Assembly (NCBI RefSeq): GCF_026262505.1
Contig: NC_067206.1
Span: 39,755,660-39,819,659 of the forward strand
DNA: 64,000 nt
Reading direction: 5' to 3'
From: Trichomonas vaginalis G3
Taxonomy: Eukaryota > Parabasalia > Trichomonadida > Trichomonadidae
This document shows, in pieces, positions 22,401 through 33,800 of the stretch. The position numbers and the translations under genes are program-made. The notes beneath the pieces are model-generated. The model was not told the DNA's origin, made no database searches, and saw only the letters and a program-made list of their open reading frames with translations. Every line of letters begins with the position of its first letter. Positions within the stretch are counted from its first letter, which is position 1.

Positions 22401-22847
22401 TTTATCGAACTTTAGGATATATTTTTGATCAAATTCTATCACTTTTGAGAGTTCATAAAAGGCAATATAATAATAATTATCATGTTTGTTGATTTCATTT
22501 AATAAATATACAATATATGAGTATTTTAATTGGGGCTCAATAAACCCAAATGAATGTTTTCCAGTTTCTGAAAATGTTGGTACATAATCTTTTGCAAATT
22601 CTTTATTACTTAATGGATTTTGGGGTAATTTAACTCTGTTTAATGAATCTTGATAAATATTTGAGCGTTCTTTTAATTTGAAAATGCTATTAAGGATTTC
22701 CGAATTGGAATTTATGCCAATTATGCCAGAATTAATATAATATTGAAGAATTTCGTAATTTCTATTTCTTTGGCTAACACACTCCATAACTTTTTCATAA
22801 ATTTCCGATGAACTCATTTCATTTGAATATCGGTTTTGCTGCTTCAT
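16452..22847 (-). CDS. Giant uncharacterised protein, family copy B (intact)
   Basis: 2,131 aa, the only unbroken member of the array. I do not recognise a named family. What is visible: residues 1-280, a Tyr/Asp-rich helical module shared by all copies; ~300-1,590, long helical, Glu/Lys/Asn-rich, probably an alpha-solenoid or coiled rod; ~1,625-1,800, beta-rich (FTPKIIV, NFSQIYF, ILEIYILIEGSFQFLDV), perhaps an Ig-like sandwich; ~1,850-1,990, Glu/Thr-rich linker; ~2,000-2,131, Gln/Pro/Met-rich, prion-like, with FQRMIPPHIQNNPQAIIQYQQ and a FFYPP motif. No signal peptide or membrane helix. Probably a cytoplasmic scaffold (inference). The start is an ATG after a poly-T leader, as in the sister copies. 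Confidence 0.85.
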   Translation of the reverse strand: MKQQNRYSNEMSSSEIYEKVMECVSQRNRNYEILQYYINSGIIGINSNSEILNSIFKLKERSNIYQDSLNRVKLPQNPLSNKEFAKDYVPTFSETGKHSFGFIEPQLKYSYIVYLLNEINKHDNYYYIAFYELSKVIEFDQKYILKFDKQAYDSIKSDAKRELYSAYCSTPELLSWRNWIRRLEADGNKLTFHTYSVFDFAYYIAEKYSYMTPIIFEEVDITLVNEFSKEIFGVEKLELYDENVNFPDYYYMIQQNNPQLSHEKLKMIEDLCFEFEITKDGKCYFQMLNEQKNLISNMILQLFKEYPMFLSSLSQNIHISHLIFNLCYCFESIAAQCCQDHDDYFRFIMEFAKSGSCYTYQNSFNDFNDIILNHVIGNKQEETKILYKFFEVWLYFYQEYNQQYFRTFQNVMTVLLKIMARSNTSLKEIAEDIRDKEKNIIFGLCYDKLLPKNMEIMKQLSNEFNQCNEKMKNDIFEELAHLHSSDLWMRSINFIKEYLNDKRMTIGTLRSFIEKNRSEIAQPKKINILDYFEKPTAPTDQNNQKYIQVGRNLIKFSYFKYLVSEAQKFKLEAIYLLSNEISIDEKYFMKRILSRKFYIFDSIDFEQTSKFLLDEINYNCSWRVPYSHYKPGIGEFDFCQEIISQYSLDILMIFPSISSKYKKNLLDMFSKSAYKIQLSNYEHPFNFSNYRFYNCCMETFNLAYNKKFSACSCNQNFETVFALKSTGFYWSNIGMFIFPFVASYECVKRPEKMREETRKFILEKLNENCFKSDLLSDVLMGNDRKGNDSEYSICVQILNNQDYQLETFSNFYKIIGMNNNMYDPYELENAKILLSFDFSKYENVANCYKSLQSRVYSKVINQLDYLTYIIKEKIEKKGINFEIIKYFIENEFIILDDISSSVLKMLMNVSEQEEVKEYIQIGKVEINPVESDLDISWILDLVKYSEKVKFIYSLRTYDFVNIYKSLQKEDKREIEMIKEFLKTGNSKVLDSYENEISEEFFDTFVSHPEFFNTNNLIKSINNLSLPFKTLNENSICVLNQLIEEYRSDLEISFPYSNFFYFFKHCEEIFPFVKEIDGFWNYKPPKYQSFSGFIKDINKMVHKKKIPTDLPKLQAFCNSFESQEEELYIDDIKYIKTEGKYQMKTLMNLEISQNVTDVSDKFISDLNEEKLTVGSLILRLLQNSNAFECNMKIFSNYFKERNEEQKLKIEKQSNLSEFYFNLQKEIESKEKIHKTKISFINDFNDDLPEKMTKERFYLFEKLLFVDKNKWKLIENSFLAVFTFCEENHLFRYQEHIIAYTLKCIEENNNIFFTNPLKELYKFILNQVSNEKQNEFSDIYKFNKENEDKISLIQSNMKSEVINAAKSDFASSKSSEIKEKFKIYSSYFPKIVKNVPLLMVKPKFESVDYSFDKVKFYNMILSYNQLNLDLSEYKEFVEYDFVFQDKGPLYVKNIKTDKSYCYSQSQSPHLLTLGNSSKSNYKFENSNPAWTTVRIPKIRQNFEDYNFEFFCNLYQELEDLVRKENIESQTIFGLNFNDFTEFLGTISKIKKENFSFNFQNHMNSIKLDSTYPNTFGIIKKFIDISKEIKDNDTNKDLEKLVLEKLSKIKEIEIPNINYYNNRNIFFNLQTKFTPKIIVTSDGIKPNFSQIYFCNHNVNFEILEIYILIEGSFQFLDVFVESSANIKSEVVEDKIILTVDLSSKQNKIEGILKILDLHIPICLNFKFNKWNSSINGPNFVFNKIQSDLDFRTADIEPINTNKMARIVELIESYKNMSDKFSALFFSYLKSYQPHFPINLLRTFSIMYSLHEFFESSLIDNFCPFYSSSEEFETSFCHLLRNLGIDTSSEEKDFEFYNIFCYKSPSGLVVDDPNIKRKITIINEIGAKETETLQQDIAEQKDEHYTDKIVIEKERSNQMNITSERKSSKVEAITEEVITEITNPYQENVSQTYFSEESFVQENQANYLPEEKIKTTNQIEIETKVEEKQYQNERVFNQISQNQDQMKSQDFNNIQNYLNAHMQMQNFQERMQHQIQSQIPPQFQRMIPPHIQNNPQAIIQYQQIQQQYRSLQIQLSYIQQSAFQFYQQFGINPINEILMSNGSFFYPPYIENEPQQQTSQHFTMLNDTSQQKPKL

Positions 22848-23012
22848 TCAAAAAAAAAAAAACTTCACTAACTCAGACAACAAGTATGAATAATATTCAA
22901 TTTCCATATGTTTGACATCTTAATTTGTTACTTCTTTATTATGCTAGCATAAATATAAAAATGAGATGTATTTATGTATATAAACAAACAATTTTTAATA
23001 ACTTTTACTAAT
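22848..23012. other. Spacer between family copies B and C
   Basis: 165 bp of A+T-rich sequence with a long T run (minus strand) immediately before the ATG of copy B; no other feature. Confidence 0.5.
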
Positions 23013-26000
23013 TCAGATTTTCGGTTGTTGTTGCTGGGAAGGATACTCCTGTTTATGGTTTACTATGTTTGGAGGATAGAAAAAGCCTCCATTTGGCATT
23101 AAAATGTCATTGATTGGATTAACACCATACATTTGAGAGAATTGAAAAGCAAATTGTTGGACAGAAGAGAGCTGCATTTGCAATGATTGATACTGATTTT
23201 GTATCTGCTGGTACTGAAGAATTGCTTGTGGATTATTTTGGATTTGAGGGGGGATCATTCTCTGGTATTGAGGAAGCATCTGATTTTGTTGCATGAAATA
23301 ATTTTGCATATTATTAAATTCTTGCTGCATCTGATTCAGTTGCGGAGTTCCTTGATAGGAAACATTTTCAGTTTGCAGCTGTTTGATATTTCTTCTTTCT
23401 TCTTCAGGTTCAATTCGGTTTGTATTATTGTTATCAATACTTCTTTCAGAAGGATTGTTCGATTGATATTGTTGTGTAGAACTTTGATTAGAAGTCTGCT
23501 GTTGGGAATTATTTTCTTGAATAGAATTTGCCGATTGGAAATCAATTTTTGATGCTGGTGCTTCTATATTTGATGCTTTGTCTTTTAGAGAAGTTTCTCC
23601 TGAATTAATGTTTTCGTCAGGTTCTGTTTTCGTTTGGAAAGCAACTACTTCACTACTCTGCTCCATTTGAGATTCTTGCTCATCATTCAATGAAATTGAA
23701 ACGATTTCTTCTTCTTTATTTGTAGATTCAAAACCTTTATCATTAGTTGTTTTACGTTTGATATTAGGATCATCAACAATAGAATTGTCATATAATTTTT
23801 TGTAACAAAAAATGTTGTAGAAGTCAAAGTTTTCTTCTTCTGATGAGATATCGATGCCGAGAATTCGAAGTAACTTGGAAAATGATGCTTCAAATTCTTT
23901 AGCTGAAAAATAATAAGGACAGAATTCATCAAATGAATGCGTTTCAAAGAATTGATGTAGTGAATACATGCTTGAAAATATTCTCGATAAATTTATTGGA
24001 AATGATTTTTGATATGACTTCAAATAACCGAAGAAAAGTTCACTGAATTTGTCACTCATTGATTTGTAAGAATCGATTAAATAAACGATTTTAATCATTT
24101 CATCAGTATTTATCGATTCAAGTGAAGCATTTCTGAAATCTAAATCTGATTTCATGTCATTGAAAACAAAATTAGGACCATTTAGCCGATATGAATCGTA
24201 CCCAAAACATAGCATAATTGGAATATTGACGTCAGCAATTTTCAAAATTCCTTTAATCAATTGTGGTTTTGATGTTGAGAAATTAACTGTTAAAATGATC
24301 TTATCTTCAATAACTTCTGATTTGATAATAGCAAATGATTTCACCGAGACATCCAAAAACTGGAAAGAACCTTCAATCAAGATGATAATTTCTAAATATT
24401 CGAAATTAACATTGAAATTGTAAAAGTAAATTTGAGAGAAATTCGGTTTGATGCCATCATCTGTGATAACAATTTTCGGTGTAAATTTTGTTTGGAGTCT
24501 GAGACGACAGTTTGTTTTATTCTGGTTATTTATTCGAGGAATTTCTATTTCCTTAATTTTACTGAGTTTTTCATTCAGAAGATTTGTCAAATTCTCATTG
24601 GCTTTGATTTCTTTGATTTCCTTTGTCATTTCAATGTATTTTGTGATTACACGAACAGTATTCGGGTAAGATGAATCTAATTTTATTGAATTCATATGAT
24701 TTTGGAAGTTAAATGAGAAATTTTCTTTTTTGATCTTTGAAATCGTTCCTAAAAACTCAGTAAAGTCGTTGAAATTAAGTCCAAAAATAGTTTGAGATTC
24801 AATATTCTCTTTTCGCACCAAATCTTCGAGCTCTTGATACAAATTACAGAAAAATTCAAAGTTGTAATCTTCAAAGTTTTGACGAATTTTTGGAATTCGA
24901 ACTGTTGTCCATGCTGGATTTGAGTTTTCGAATTTGTAATTGGATTTGGAACTGTTGCCGAGTGTTAATAAATGAGGACTTTGTGATTGAGAATAACAAT
25001 ATGATTTGTCTGTTTTAATGTTTTTGACATACAAAGGTCCTTTATCTTGGAAAACAAAATCGTATTCAACAAATTCTTTGTATTCAGAAAGATCCAAATT
25101 CAGTTGATTGTATGACAAAATCATGTTGTAGAACTTAACTTTATCAAATGAATAATCAACACTTTCGAATTTTGGCTTTACCATCAAAAGAGGAATATTC
25201 TTGACAATTTTGTAGAAACAATCAGAAAAAACTTCCAACTTCTCTTTGATTTGTTTCTTCCTTGTTGAAGTAAATTCGGCTTTCAATGCATTCAAAACGT
25301 CAACTTTCATGTTTGACTTTATTCGAGCTAAGATTCGTGAATTTTCTTTTTTAAGTGGAGATATTTCTGAAAATTCATTTTCTTTCTCATTGATTATAGA
25401 ATTCAAAATGAATTTGTAGAGTTCTTTTAATGGATTTGTAAAGAAAATATTGTTGTTTTCTTCAATACATTTCAATGTATATGCAATAATATGTTCTTGG
25501 TATCGGAACAAATGGTTTTCTTCACAAAATGTGAAAACAGATAAAAATGAATTTTCAATAAGTTTCCACTTATTTTTGTCAACAAATAAAAGTTTTTCGA
25601 ACAAATTAAATCTTTCTTTTGTCATTTTTTCTGGAAGATCATCATTAAAATCATTAATAAATGAGATCTTTGTTTTGTGGATTTTCTCTTTGGATTCAAT
25701 TTCTTTTTGAAGATTGAAATAAAACTCAGAAAGATTACTTTGTTTTTCGATTTTCAATTTCTGCTCTTCGTTTCTTTCTTTGAAGGAATTGGAGAATATT
25801 TTCATATTACATTCAAATGCATTTGAATTTTGAAGTAATCTTAAAATGAGTGAACCAACTGTTAACTTTTCTTCATTCAAATCAGAAATGAACTTATCTG
25901 AAACATCTGTGACATTTTGTGAAATTTCAAGATTCATAAGTGTTTTCATTTGATACTTACCTTCAGTTTTAATGTATTTGATATCATCAATGTAAAGTTC

Positions 26001-28148
26001 TTCTTCTTGTGATTCAAATGAGTTGCAAAATGCTTGTAATTTCGGTAAGTCTGTTGGAATTTTCTTTTCAATTTTGTCTCTAACTTTCGATGCCAAGTAA
26101 CCAGGCTGACTTATTACTTTGGAAATCACTTGTGATTGGAAAGATTTGTATTTGTTTGCGGCACTTCCATATTTCGAGAAATCAAATGACTTCAAAAGTT
26201 CAAAATTATTTTGCTGATAAGGATCAATCATTTGGTCAAACATTTCCATGATTTTATAAAATTTTGAAAATGTTTCTTTTTGGTTTTCTTGAACATTCAA
26301 AATTATGATTTGTTTGCAAATTGCATAATCCGGATTAGTCGGAGCAGATTCATTTCCCGTGAGAACATCAATCAACAAATCACGTTTAAAAGGAACATTC
26401 AAATAGTTCAAAATGAAATTTCGCGTTTCTTCTTTTATATAATCTGGGGATTTGAGACATTCGTAAGTGGAAACATACAAAGAAATCATATGCTTCAGCA
26501 AGACTCCTTTAGGATTTTCTTCGGAAATATCAAATATTTTCCTGAAATATTGATTCGGGATAAAACCAGACTGAGCAAACCCTTGAAACATTGAGTCAAC
26601 TTCATTTGCCTCGTAATAAAAGAAGAATAAGTAATTCGAATAATCAAAGATGTCTTCGTAATTAGATCCTTGTAACAAGTATCTTGATCTTGAAAAGAGT
26701 TTGAATGATCCCATGTCATACTTTACATCAAAAAATGGATAAACAATGTGAAAATCCAAAGGATACTTCGAAACAACTTCCTGGCAAAACTTAAATTCAT
26801 TCTTTCCTAGAGGATACAACAAACCAGGAAGTTGAATTCTAACATCGGCCAAAAAGTTTTCAGGAACAGACAGATACTGAGTAGACATTTGAAAAACAAA
26901 AACATCCAGAATGTAAAATTTTCTTGATAAAATTCTTTTCATGAAATATTTTTCGTCAATCGAAATCTTTTTCGAAACAAGATAAATTGCTTCAAGATTG
27001 AAATTGCTTGCTTCATAGAGTAAATAATAAACATAAGAGTACTCAATTTTATTCCTTTGAATGTTAATATACTTCTTGTATGTAGGATCAGATCTGTATT
27101 CATTCATTTTTAAATAATCAAGCAAATTGATGTTTTTTGGTTGGGAGATTTCATTTTTGCTTTTCTCCAAAAAAGTTCTTAAGTTTCCAATTGTCATTCT
27201 TTTGTCATTGTAATAAGTCTTGAGAAACTCAATAGAATTCGCCCACAACTCTGAAGAATGTAATCGACTTAATTTGTTGAATACTTTTAACTTTACTTGC
27301 TCATTCAATTGATTGTATTCATAAGCAAGTTGTTTCATAAATTTAATGTTTTCAGGTAAAAGATTTAAATAATCAAAACCAAAAATTTTTGCCTTTTCTG
27401 ATTCTCTGATTTCTTCTGCATAACCTTTTATCGTATAATGGTTGACTCTTGCCAATATTTTGATCAGAGTAACCATTGATTCATCAACAGCATCAAAATA
27501 TTCTTTATGCTGTCTGTAGATATATATCCAAACTCCAAAAAGAGGAGATAAATAATCAGGTTCCTTTGATATTAAATTCATTAAATCGTAAATTATGTGG
27601 TCACAAAACAAAGAAAAAGCAACACTGATTGTGTATTTCGATCTTTTTTCTGAAATTGACTCAATTGATTCATATAAATCGTATTCATCAGGAGAACATC
27701 TGCCAACATATTTAACAAGTTCTAAACAATAGCAAAGATTGAAAATAATGTGTGCCAAATTGAAATCGTTGCTTTCAAGACAACTGATGAATTTCTGATC
27801 TGATTTGAAATATTCACGAGTAAGTTGAGACAAAGCATTTGGTTCTTTATGAAGTTTTAGGAAGCTGATTTTCGGATTCTTCGTGATTTCGAACTCAAAC
27901 AAAAGATTTTTTAAGTTGTTGATCTTTTCTTGGGATAATTTTGGATTGTTTGAAACATTTGCTTCATAGTATTGTGGAAAAGATGACTTTCCTGGTAAAA
28001 AATTATATTTTTTAAGTCCAAACAATTCGTCGCCAAGAGAATAAATTAATTTGACATCAACTTCTTCGAAAACAATTGGAATTTCATAGGAATATGTCGC
28101 TGCTAAGTAATAGACAAAATCGAAAATGCTGTAAGTATGAAAAGTCAT
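23013..28148 (-). pseudogene. Family copy C, main open stretch
   Basis: 1,711 codons in the same frame as 28149-28718 and separated from it by one TGA. It carries the whole family order including the beta-rich module and a Gln-rich tail (QYQRMIPPQIQNNPQAILQ ... GGFFYPP, then QQQQPKI). It lacks about 225 residues present in B between the IEKK and KIPTDLPKLQ motifs (junction near 26068). The segment ~24660-25196 is nearly identical at base level to ~18138-18675 of copy B. Translation could restart at the ATG at 28148, giving an N-terminally truncated protein, so some function cannot be excluded. Confidence 0.75.
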
Positions 28149-28718
28149 TCAATTTTGATCTGCTTGGAATATTCTCATCCAATACCTCCAACTTAGGAGT
28201 TCTGGTGATGATTTGTAAGATAAATAAAGTTCGCGTTTGGCATCTCTTTTAATAATGTTGTAGGCTTGGGAATTTACGAAGTTTAAAATGTATTTTGGAT
28301 CGAATTTTATGTGTTTTGAAAGTTCATAAAATGCAATATAATAAAATTCATCGTGTTTGTGGATTTCATTGAGTAAATATACTATGTATGAATATTTTAT
28401 TTGTGGTTCAATGAATCCAAACGAATGATTTTCAATTTCTTCATAAGTTGGCTCATAATCATTTGTATTTTGAGTTTTTGTGGAAAGATTTTCGGGTAAT
28501 TTTACTGTTTTTAGTGGAGGATGATATTTATTGACGAGATCTTTTGATTTAAATATTTTATTAAGGATATCAGGAGATGAATTTTTGTTAATAATGCCTA
28601 AATTAAGATAGTATTCAAGAATTGTGTAATTGTGGTTCCTTTTACTGACATAATCGGCAATTTTTTCATAAATTTCCACTGATTTCATTTGATTTTCCGA
28701 ATCAAGTGTTTTACTCAT
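28149..28718 (-). pseudogene. Family copy C, N-terminal fragment ending at a premature TGA
   Basis: 189 codons with the conserved N-terminal module (EIYEKIADYV, YSYIVYLLNEIHKHD, FYELSKHIKFD, SSPELLSWR). It ends FQADQN-stop at 28149-28151; the sister copies read through this position (a Lys in B and D). The next codon is the ATG of the 23013-28148 frame, so no frame is changed: this is a single point-type stop. The start ATG at 28718 is preceded by TTCATTTTTCATGA, where TCATT fits the trichomonad initiator consensus. Confidence 0.8.
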
Positions 28719-28868
28719 TCATGAAAAATGAAGTACACAAAATGCGCCAATGCGTTAAATATTTTTATTGAGTTACAATTAATTTTTTTATATTTCAATT
28801 GCTCGATAAGTTTTATCCTAAAATGCTATCATTAAGAGTGTTTGAAAATAAGTATTTTAATTTAAGTA

Positions 28869-29826
28869 TTATTCTTCTTTGCTTTTTGGATCAAGTAAAT
28901 CATATACTTCTTTAAATACATAATGATAAGCAACATCTAAAGGAGTCATAGGAAGGCTATGAGAAAAATAATGAATACTGTGAATAAGCATAGAATTCCA
29001 TATATTGAAAACGAATTGCATGATGGAACATAGAATTATATAAATTAATGTTAAATTGATTGATGAATAAATGAATAACTCTATAAATTTTAAAATGAAC
29101 CATATAATATTAATAAAGAACTATTGTCTGTTGAATATCAGCTCCTTTTTCAACGAGGAATTTGACAACATATGCTTTTCTGAGTCTTATAGCTGTTGTA
29201 AGCGGTGTTGCATCAATACATAATGAATTTCATGATATTTTATTGAACCGAATGACAAACAAAAGAATGCAATGAGTATTTAAAAAAGACAATTAGATGA
29301 AAACAATGAATAATATATTCTGTCTCTTCACCACCATAAAATTAAAATTGAATGTCTTTAATTTAAAAGGAATTTCATGAAATAATAATGAATAAACAAG
29401 ACTTTGCAGTTGATGTTTGCACCATGTGATAAAAGTGCATCAATAACTTCAATGCTTCCATTAATGACAGCCGAGATCATTGGTGTCAAAATAATTAATG
29501 TTAAACTCTATGAAAAAAATAAAGAATTATCTTCTTTATATCTGAGAATCTGAGAATATCGCTTGTTGGATATTTTATGATTATTCCAGTATTGACATCA
29601 GCTCCTGCCGAAATCAAGAAATTAACAGCATCAACATTGCCGAGTTTACATGCAGAAATTAACGGAGAGAAATGAATATAATAAAGAATTTCATCACATT
29701 AAAAAGAATTGCATGAATGTTAAATATGAATTATAGTCATTCCAAAACGTGATAATGAACATTATAATGAGAAAAGTAGAATTTGATAAATTAAAAATGG
29801 ACTTGATGATGTAAAAATAAACTCCA
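28869..29826 (-). pseudogene. Scattered ankyrin-repeat remnants with intervening A+T-rich sequence
   Basis: Four isolated ankyrin-type pieces on the minus strand continue the gene at 29827-30669: SPLISACKLGNVDAVNFLIS (~29572-29660), LTPMISAVINGSIEVIDALL (~29405-29490), ATPLTTAIRLRKAYVVKFLV (~29125-29215), and TPLDVAYHYVFKEVYDLL ending at a stop (28869-28950). Each is one repeat long. The intervening stretches of roughly 75-180 bp contain stops and share ATGAAATTC/ATGCAATTC motifs. They fall at the same point of each repeat, after the GAD(I/V)N turn. Either decayed or split by unusual introns; no standard trichomonad 3' splice motif was seen. Confidence 0.6.
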
Positions 29827-30669
29827 TTATATACAATATTGAATTACATTAATACCTGATATGGAATAACCTTTTTCATGTAAGAACTTAACAATGTCAA
29901 AACAATTTTCTTCTGATGCCATGAAAACTAAAAAGTCTACGTTTTCATTTTGTTCAACGCCTTTGTTGATGAAATATGAAATAGCTTCATAGTTTTTCGC
30001 AACATATGCATCATATATACTGCAGTTATTTTCGCTATTGTTTTCCAAAAGCCAATCTGCAATTTCGTTATGATTTGAGTGAATTGCAATCTTGAAACAG
30101 TTATTGAAATCAACTCCTTTTTGAGAAAGAATTCGAATGATTTCGAGATTTCCTGATGCAACTGCAAACTTTGCAAGGTCATCCAATGGACCATCGAAAT
30201 TCATAATCAAGTATTTGAAGCAGTTAATGGATCCGAGTCTGCATGCTTCTTTCAAAAATTCAATCTTTATTTCACCGTTTGAATTAATAATATATGAGTT
30301 TAAAGCATCAGAATCATCGTTGAATATTATATTTGATATCTTCTGAGATATGAAAACATTGAGATTTGTGAATGATGCGGTTGATGCAAAATCACGATAA
30401 GGTTTTACATATTTTTTGCTAATTATTGAAGTAATCTGATTCATTTGGCGTATTATTCTCGGCCTAAATAGAGAAACAACAAATATCAAATTAAAAACAA
30501 AATTTGATGAAATAATTTTGGATTCAATTTGTGAAATTAAGAAATTCGAGAATTCTTGAATATTTTCATCTTCTGAATAGTTCCACACTCTTTCGGAAAT
30601 ATCTTTGTACAATTTAAAAACGTCAAACACGACTACATCCTGGATTGAAGTAAGTTGTTCAGATGACAT
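29827..30669 (-). pseudogene. Ankyrin-repeat protein, DUF3447-like N-terminal part
   Basis: 280 codons from the ATG at 30669. The first ~130 residues are a helical domain typical of the very large trichomonad ankyrin family. Degenerate ankyrin repeats follow: KEACRLGSINCFKYLI, AVASGNLEIIRILSQKGVDF, AIHSNHNEIADWLLENN, YVAKNYEAISYFINKGV and ASEENCFDIVKFLHEKG. This is the DUF3447 plus ankyrin arrangement. The frame stops soon after the last Gly of a repeat, and further repeats follow as separated pieces. Ankyrin proteins bind other proteins; no specific role can be given. It lies between family copies C and D. Confidence 0.7.
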
Positions 30670-30844
30670 TAAAAATTTTGACGGTTTTTCTCACAATAAA
30701 AATTTTATCAAAAATGAAATTCAATTGAAGAAATAGCTAGATAAAATTATCTATATGATTGTGGACATATCGATTATTGGCAAATTTTATAATTTTATTA
30801 TGAAAAAAAAAATTATAATAATATTACAAACAAATATAAATAAA

Positions 30845-33800
30845 TCATACATTAGGTGGTTGTTGTCGTTGAATGGAATTGGGTTGATAAGTTTCGGTGT
30901 TGAAAGGTTGTGCTTGTGGTGAGAAAAAGTTAGGATTTGAATATAAAGTGTTTGGAGGAGATAAATAATGCTGATTGTTGAACGAATGAAAGCTGAATCT
31001 GAAGTGATTGATATTGCTGTTGAATCTGTTGATACTGAATAATAGCTTGTGGGTTGTTTTGGATCTGAGGTGGAATCATTCTCTGGAACTGTGGAGGAAT
31101 CTGAGATTGAGTTTGTTGTTGCATTTGCATCTGAAACATCTGCACTTGCGGATTGAAATAGTTTTGCATATTGTTAAATTCTTGTGGCATCATCTGATTT
31201 GAAATACTTCCGACTTGGATATTATTTTGTGAATCAGAATTCTGAATATCATCTTTCTCTAAAATCTCAGAATTGTTTTCTTGTTTGGAATAATCCCCGT
31301 GATTAGATTTATCTGAATTTGAAGAAATTGAATTTATGCTTTCTTCAATGGTTTCATTATGGTTAGATGAAAATATTTCTTGAACAGGATATGATTTTGT
31401 TTTTCCAGATTCTTGTGGAATAGAAACTTTTCCATCAATAATTTCTGCAATTTCATCTTTGTTTTGATTCAATGGGGTTGAAACAATTTCTTCTTCAATT
31501 AAATGCGTTTCTTTGCGTTTAACATTTGGATCATATATAATGGAATAATTGTCATGAGAAGATTTGTAACAAAAAACATTGTAGAAATCAAAGTTTTCTT
31601 CTGATGAAGTATCGTCGATACCGAGGTTTCGAAGTGATTGACAAAATGATGTTTCGAACTCTTGTGCTGAAGAATAATATGGACAAAACTTATCGAATGA
31701 ATGAGTTCCAAAGAAATTATGTAATGAATACATACTAGAAAATGTTCTCTTCAAATTATCTAGAAGTGATTGTTGTTTAAATTTCAGGTATCTGAAAAAT
31801 AAAGAATCCAATTTGTCACTAATTAATTTATATATGTCAATCAACTCAACAATCTTGGTCATTACATCAGTGTTGATTGATTCGACTGTCGTTCTAAATA
31901 CCCAAGGAATCACATCCATATTACTGAAAACGAAATGAGGACCATTAATATTAGAACTGTCATAATTAAAACATAACAAAATAGGAATTTTGATATCTGA
32001 GATTTTTAAATTTCCTTCGATTTTGTTTGGTTTGGATGATAAATCAAATGTTAAAATGATTTTGTCATCAATAACTTCGGATTTAATAATGTTTGAGTCA
32101 GATTCAATAGAGACATCTAAAAACTGGAATGATCCTTCAAGAAAGATGGAGATTTCTAAAATGTCGAAGTTAACATTGAAATTGGAAAAATAAATTTGAG
32201 TGAAATTTGGTTTGATTCCTGAATCTGTTACAATAATTTTTGGTGTAAATTTTGTTTGTAGTCTGAAGTGGAAATTTTCTTCATTCTGATCATTTGTACT
32301 TGGAAGAACAACTTCATTTACTTTTGATATTTTATCATTAATGAGATTTGTCAATGAATCATTTGTGTTGATTTCTTTGATTTCATTAGATAAATTAATG
32401 TATTTATCAAAAACTTGAAATGTTTCTGGATAATGATTTGAATCGATGTTAATAGATTTGATAAGATTTCGGAATCTAATAACAAATAATTCATCATTTA
32501 TTTCAGATGAATTGTCTAAAAACTCTAATAACTTGTTGAAGTTTTCTCCAAATACTTCGAATGATAAATCTTTTCCATTTGCAAAAGAATTTTCTAAATC
32601 TTTAAAAGAATTATAAAAAAGTTCGAAACTGATATCGCCATAAAATTTGTTGAATTTCGGAACTTTGACTTTGGTCCATGTTGGTGTTGAGTTCTCAAAC
32701 TTGTAGAGTGACTTGTCAACGGTGTTGTTGACAATGACATAAAGATGAGGACTTTGTGTTTGTGAATATCGATGAGATTTGTTTGTTTTGGTGTTTTTAA
32801 CAATCATTGGCCCTTTCGATTGGAAAACAAAATCGTATTCATCAAATTCTTTGAATTCAGAAAGATCAAGATTCAGCTGATTATATGACAAAAGAATGTT
32901 GTAAAACTTAACTTTGTCAAATGAATAATCAATACTTTCAAATTTAGGTTTGACCATCAAAAGAGGAGTATTTTTCACAATTTTGTGGAAATAACTAGAA
33001 TAAATTTCCAATTTCTCTTTGATTTCTGAATTTCTTGATGATGCAAAATCTGTTTTCACTACATTAAGTACTTCGGATTTCATGTTTGATTTGATATTTG
33101 AGATCTTATCTTCATTTTCTTTATGAATTCTGAAGATGTCTGAAAATTCATTTTCTTTCTCATTGATTATAGAATTCAAAATGAATTTGTAGAGTTCTTT
33201 TAATGGATTTGTAAAGAAAATATTGTTGTTTTCTTCAATACATTTCAATGTATATGCAATAATATGTTCTTGGTATCGGAACAAATGGTTTTCTTCACAA
33301 AATGTGAAAACAGCTAAAAATGAATTTTCAATAAGTTTCCACTTATTTTTGTCAACAAATAAAAGTTTTTCAAACAAATAAAATCTTTCTTTCGTCATCT
33401 TTTCTGGAAGTTCATCATTAAAATCATTAATAAATGAGATCTTTGTTTTGTGGATTTTCTCTTTGGATTCAATTTCTTTTTGAAGATTAAAATAAAACTC
33501 AGAAAGATTACTTTGTTTTTCGATTTTCGATTTCTGCTCTTCGTTTCTTTCTTTGAAGTAATTGGAGAATATTTCCATATTACATTCAAATGCATTTGAA
33601 TTTTGAAGTAATCTTAAAATGAGTGAACCAACTGTTAACTTTTCTTCATTCAAATTAGAAATGAACTTATCTGTGTAGTCGGGCTTTTGCCATTTTAATG
33701 AAAACGTATCACTGAACTTCGTAATTATTGGTGTTGGATTCACAACTTGCATGTATATCAAAGTTTTCATTTTAGCTTTACCTTCATTTTTAATGTATTT

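Noticed and set aside
28149-28151. TGA as a sense codon or selenocysteine
   Set aside because: Trichomonads use the standard code, TGA also ends other frames here, and the aligned residue in sister copies is Lys.
28869-29826. Canonical trichomonad introns in the ankyrin gene
   Set aside because: Neither the GTAYGT 5' motif nor the ACTAACACACAG 3' motif was seen in the intervening sequences.
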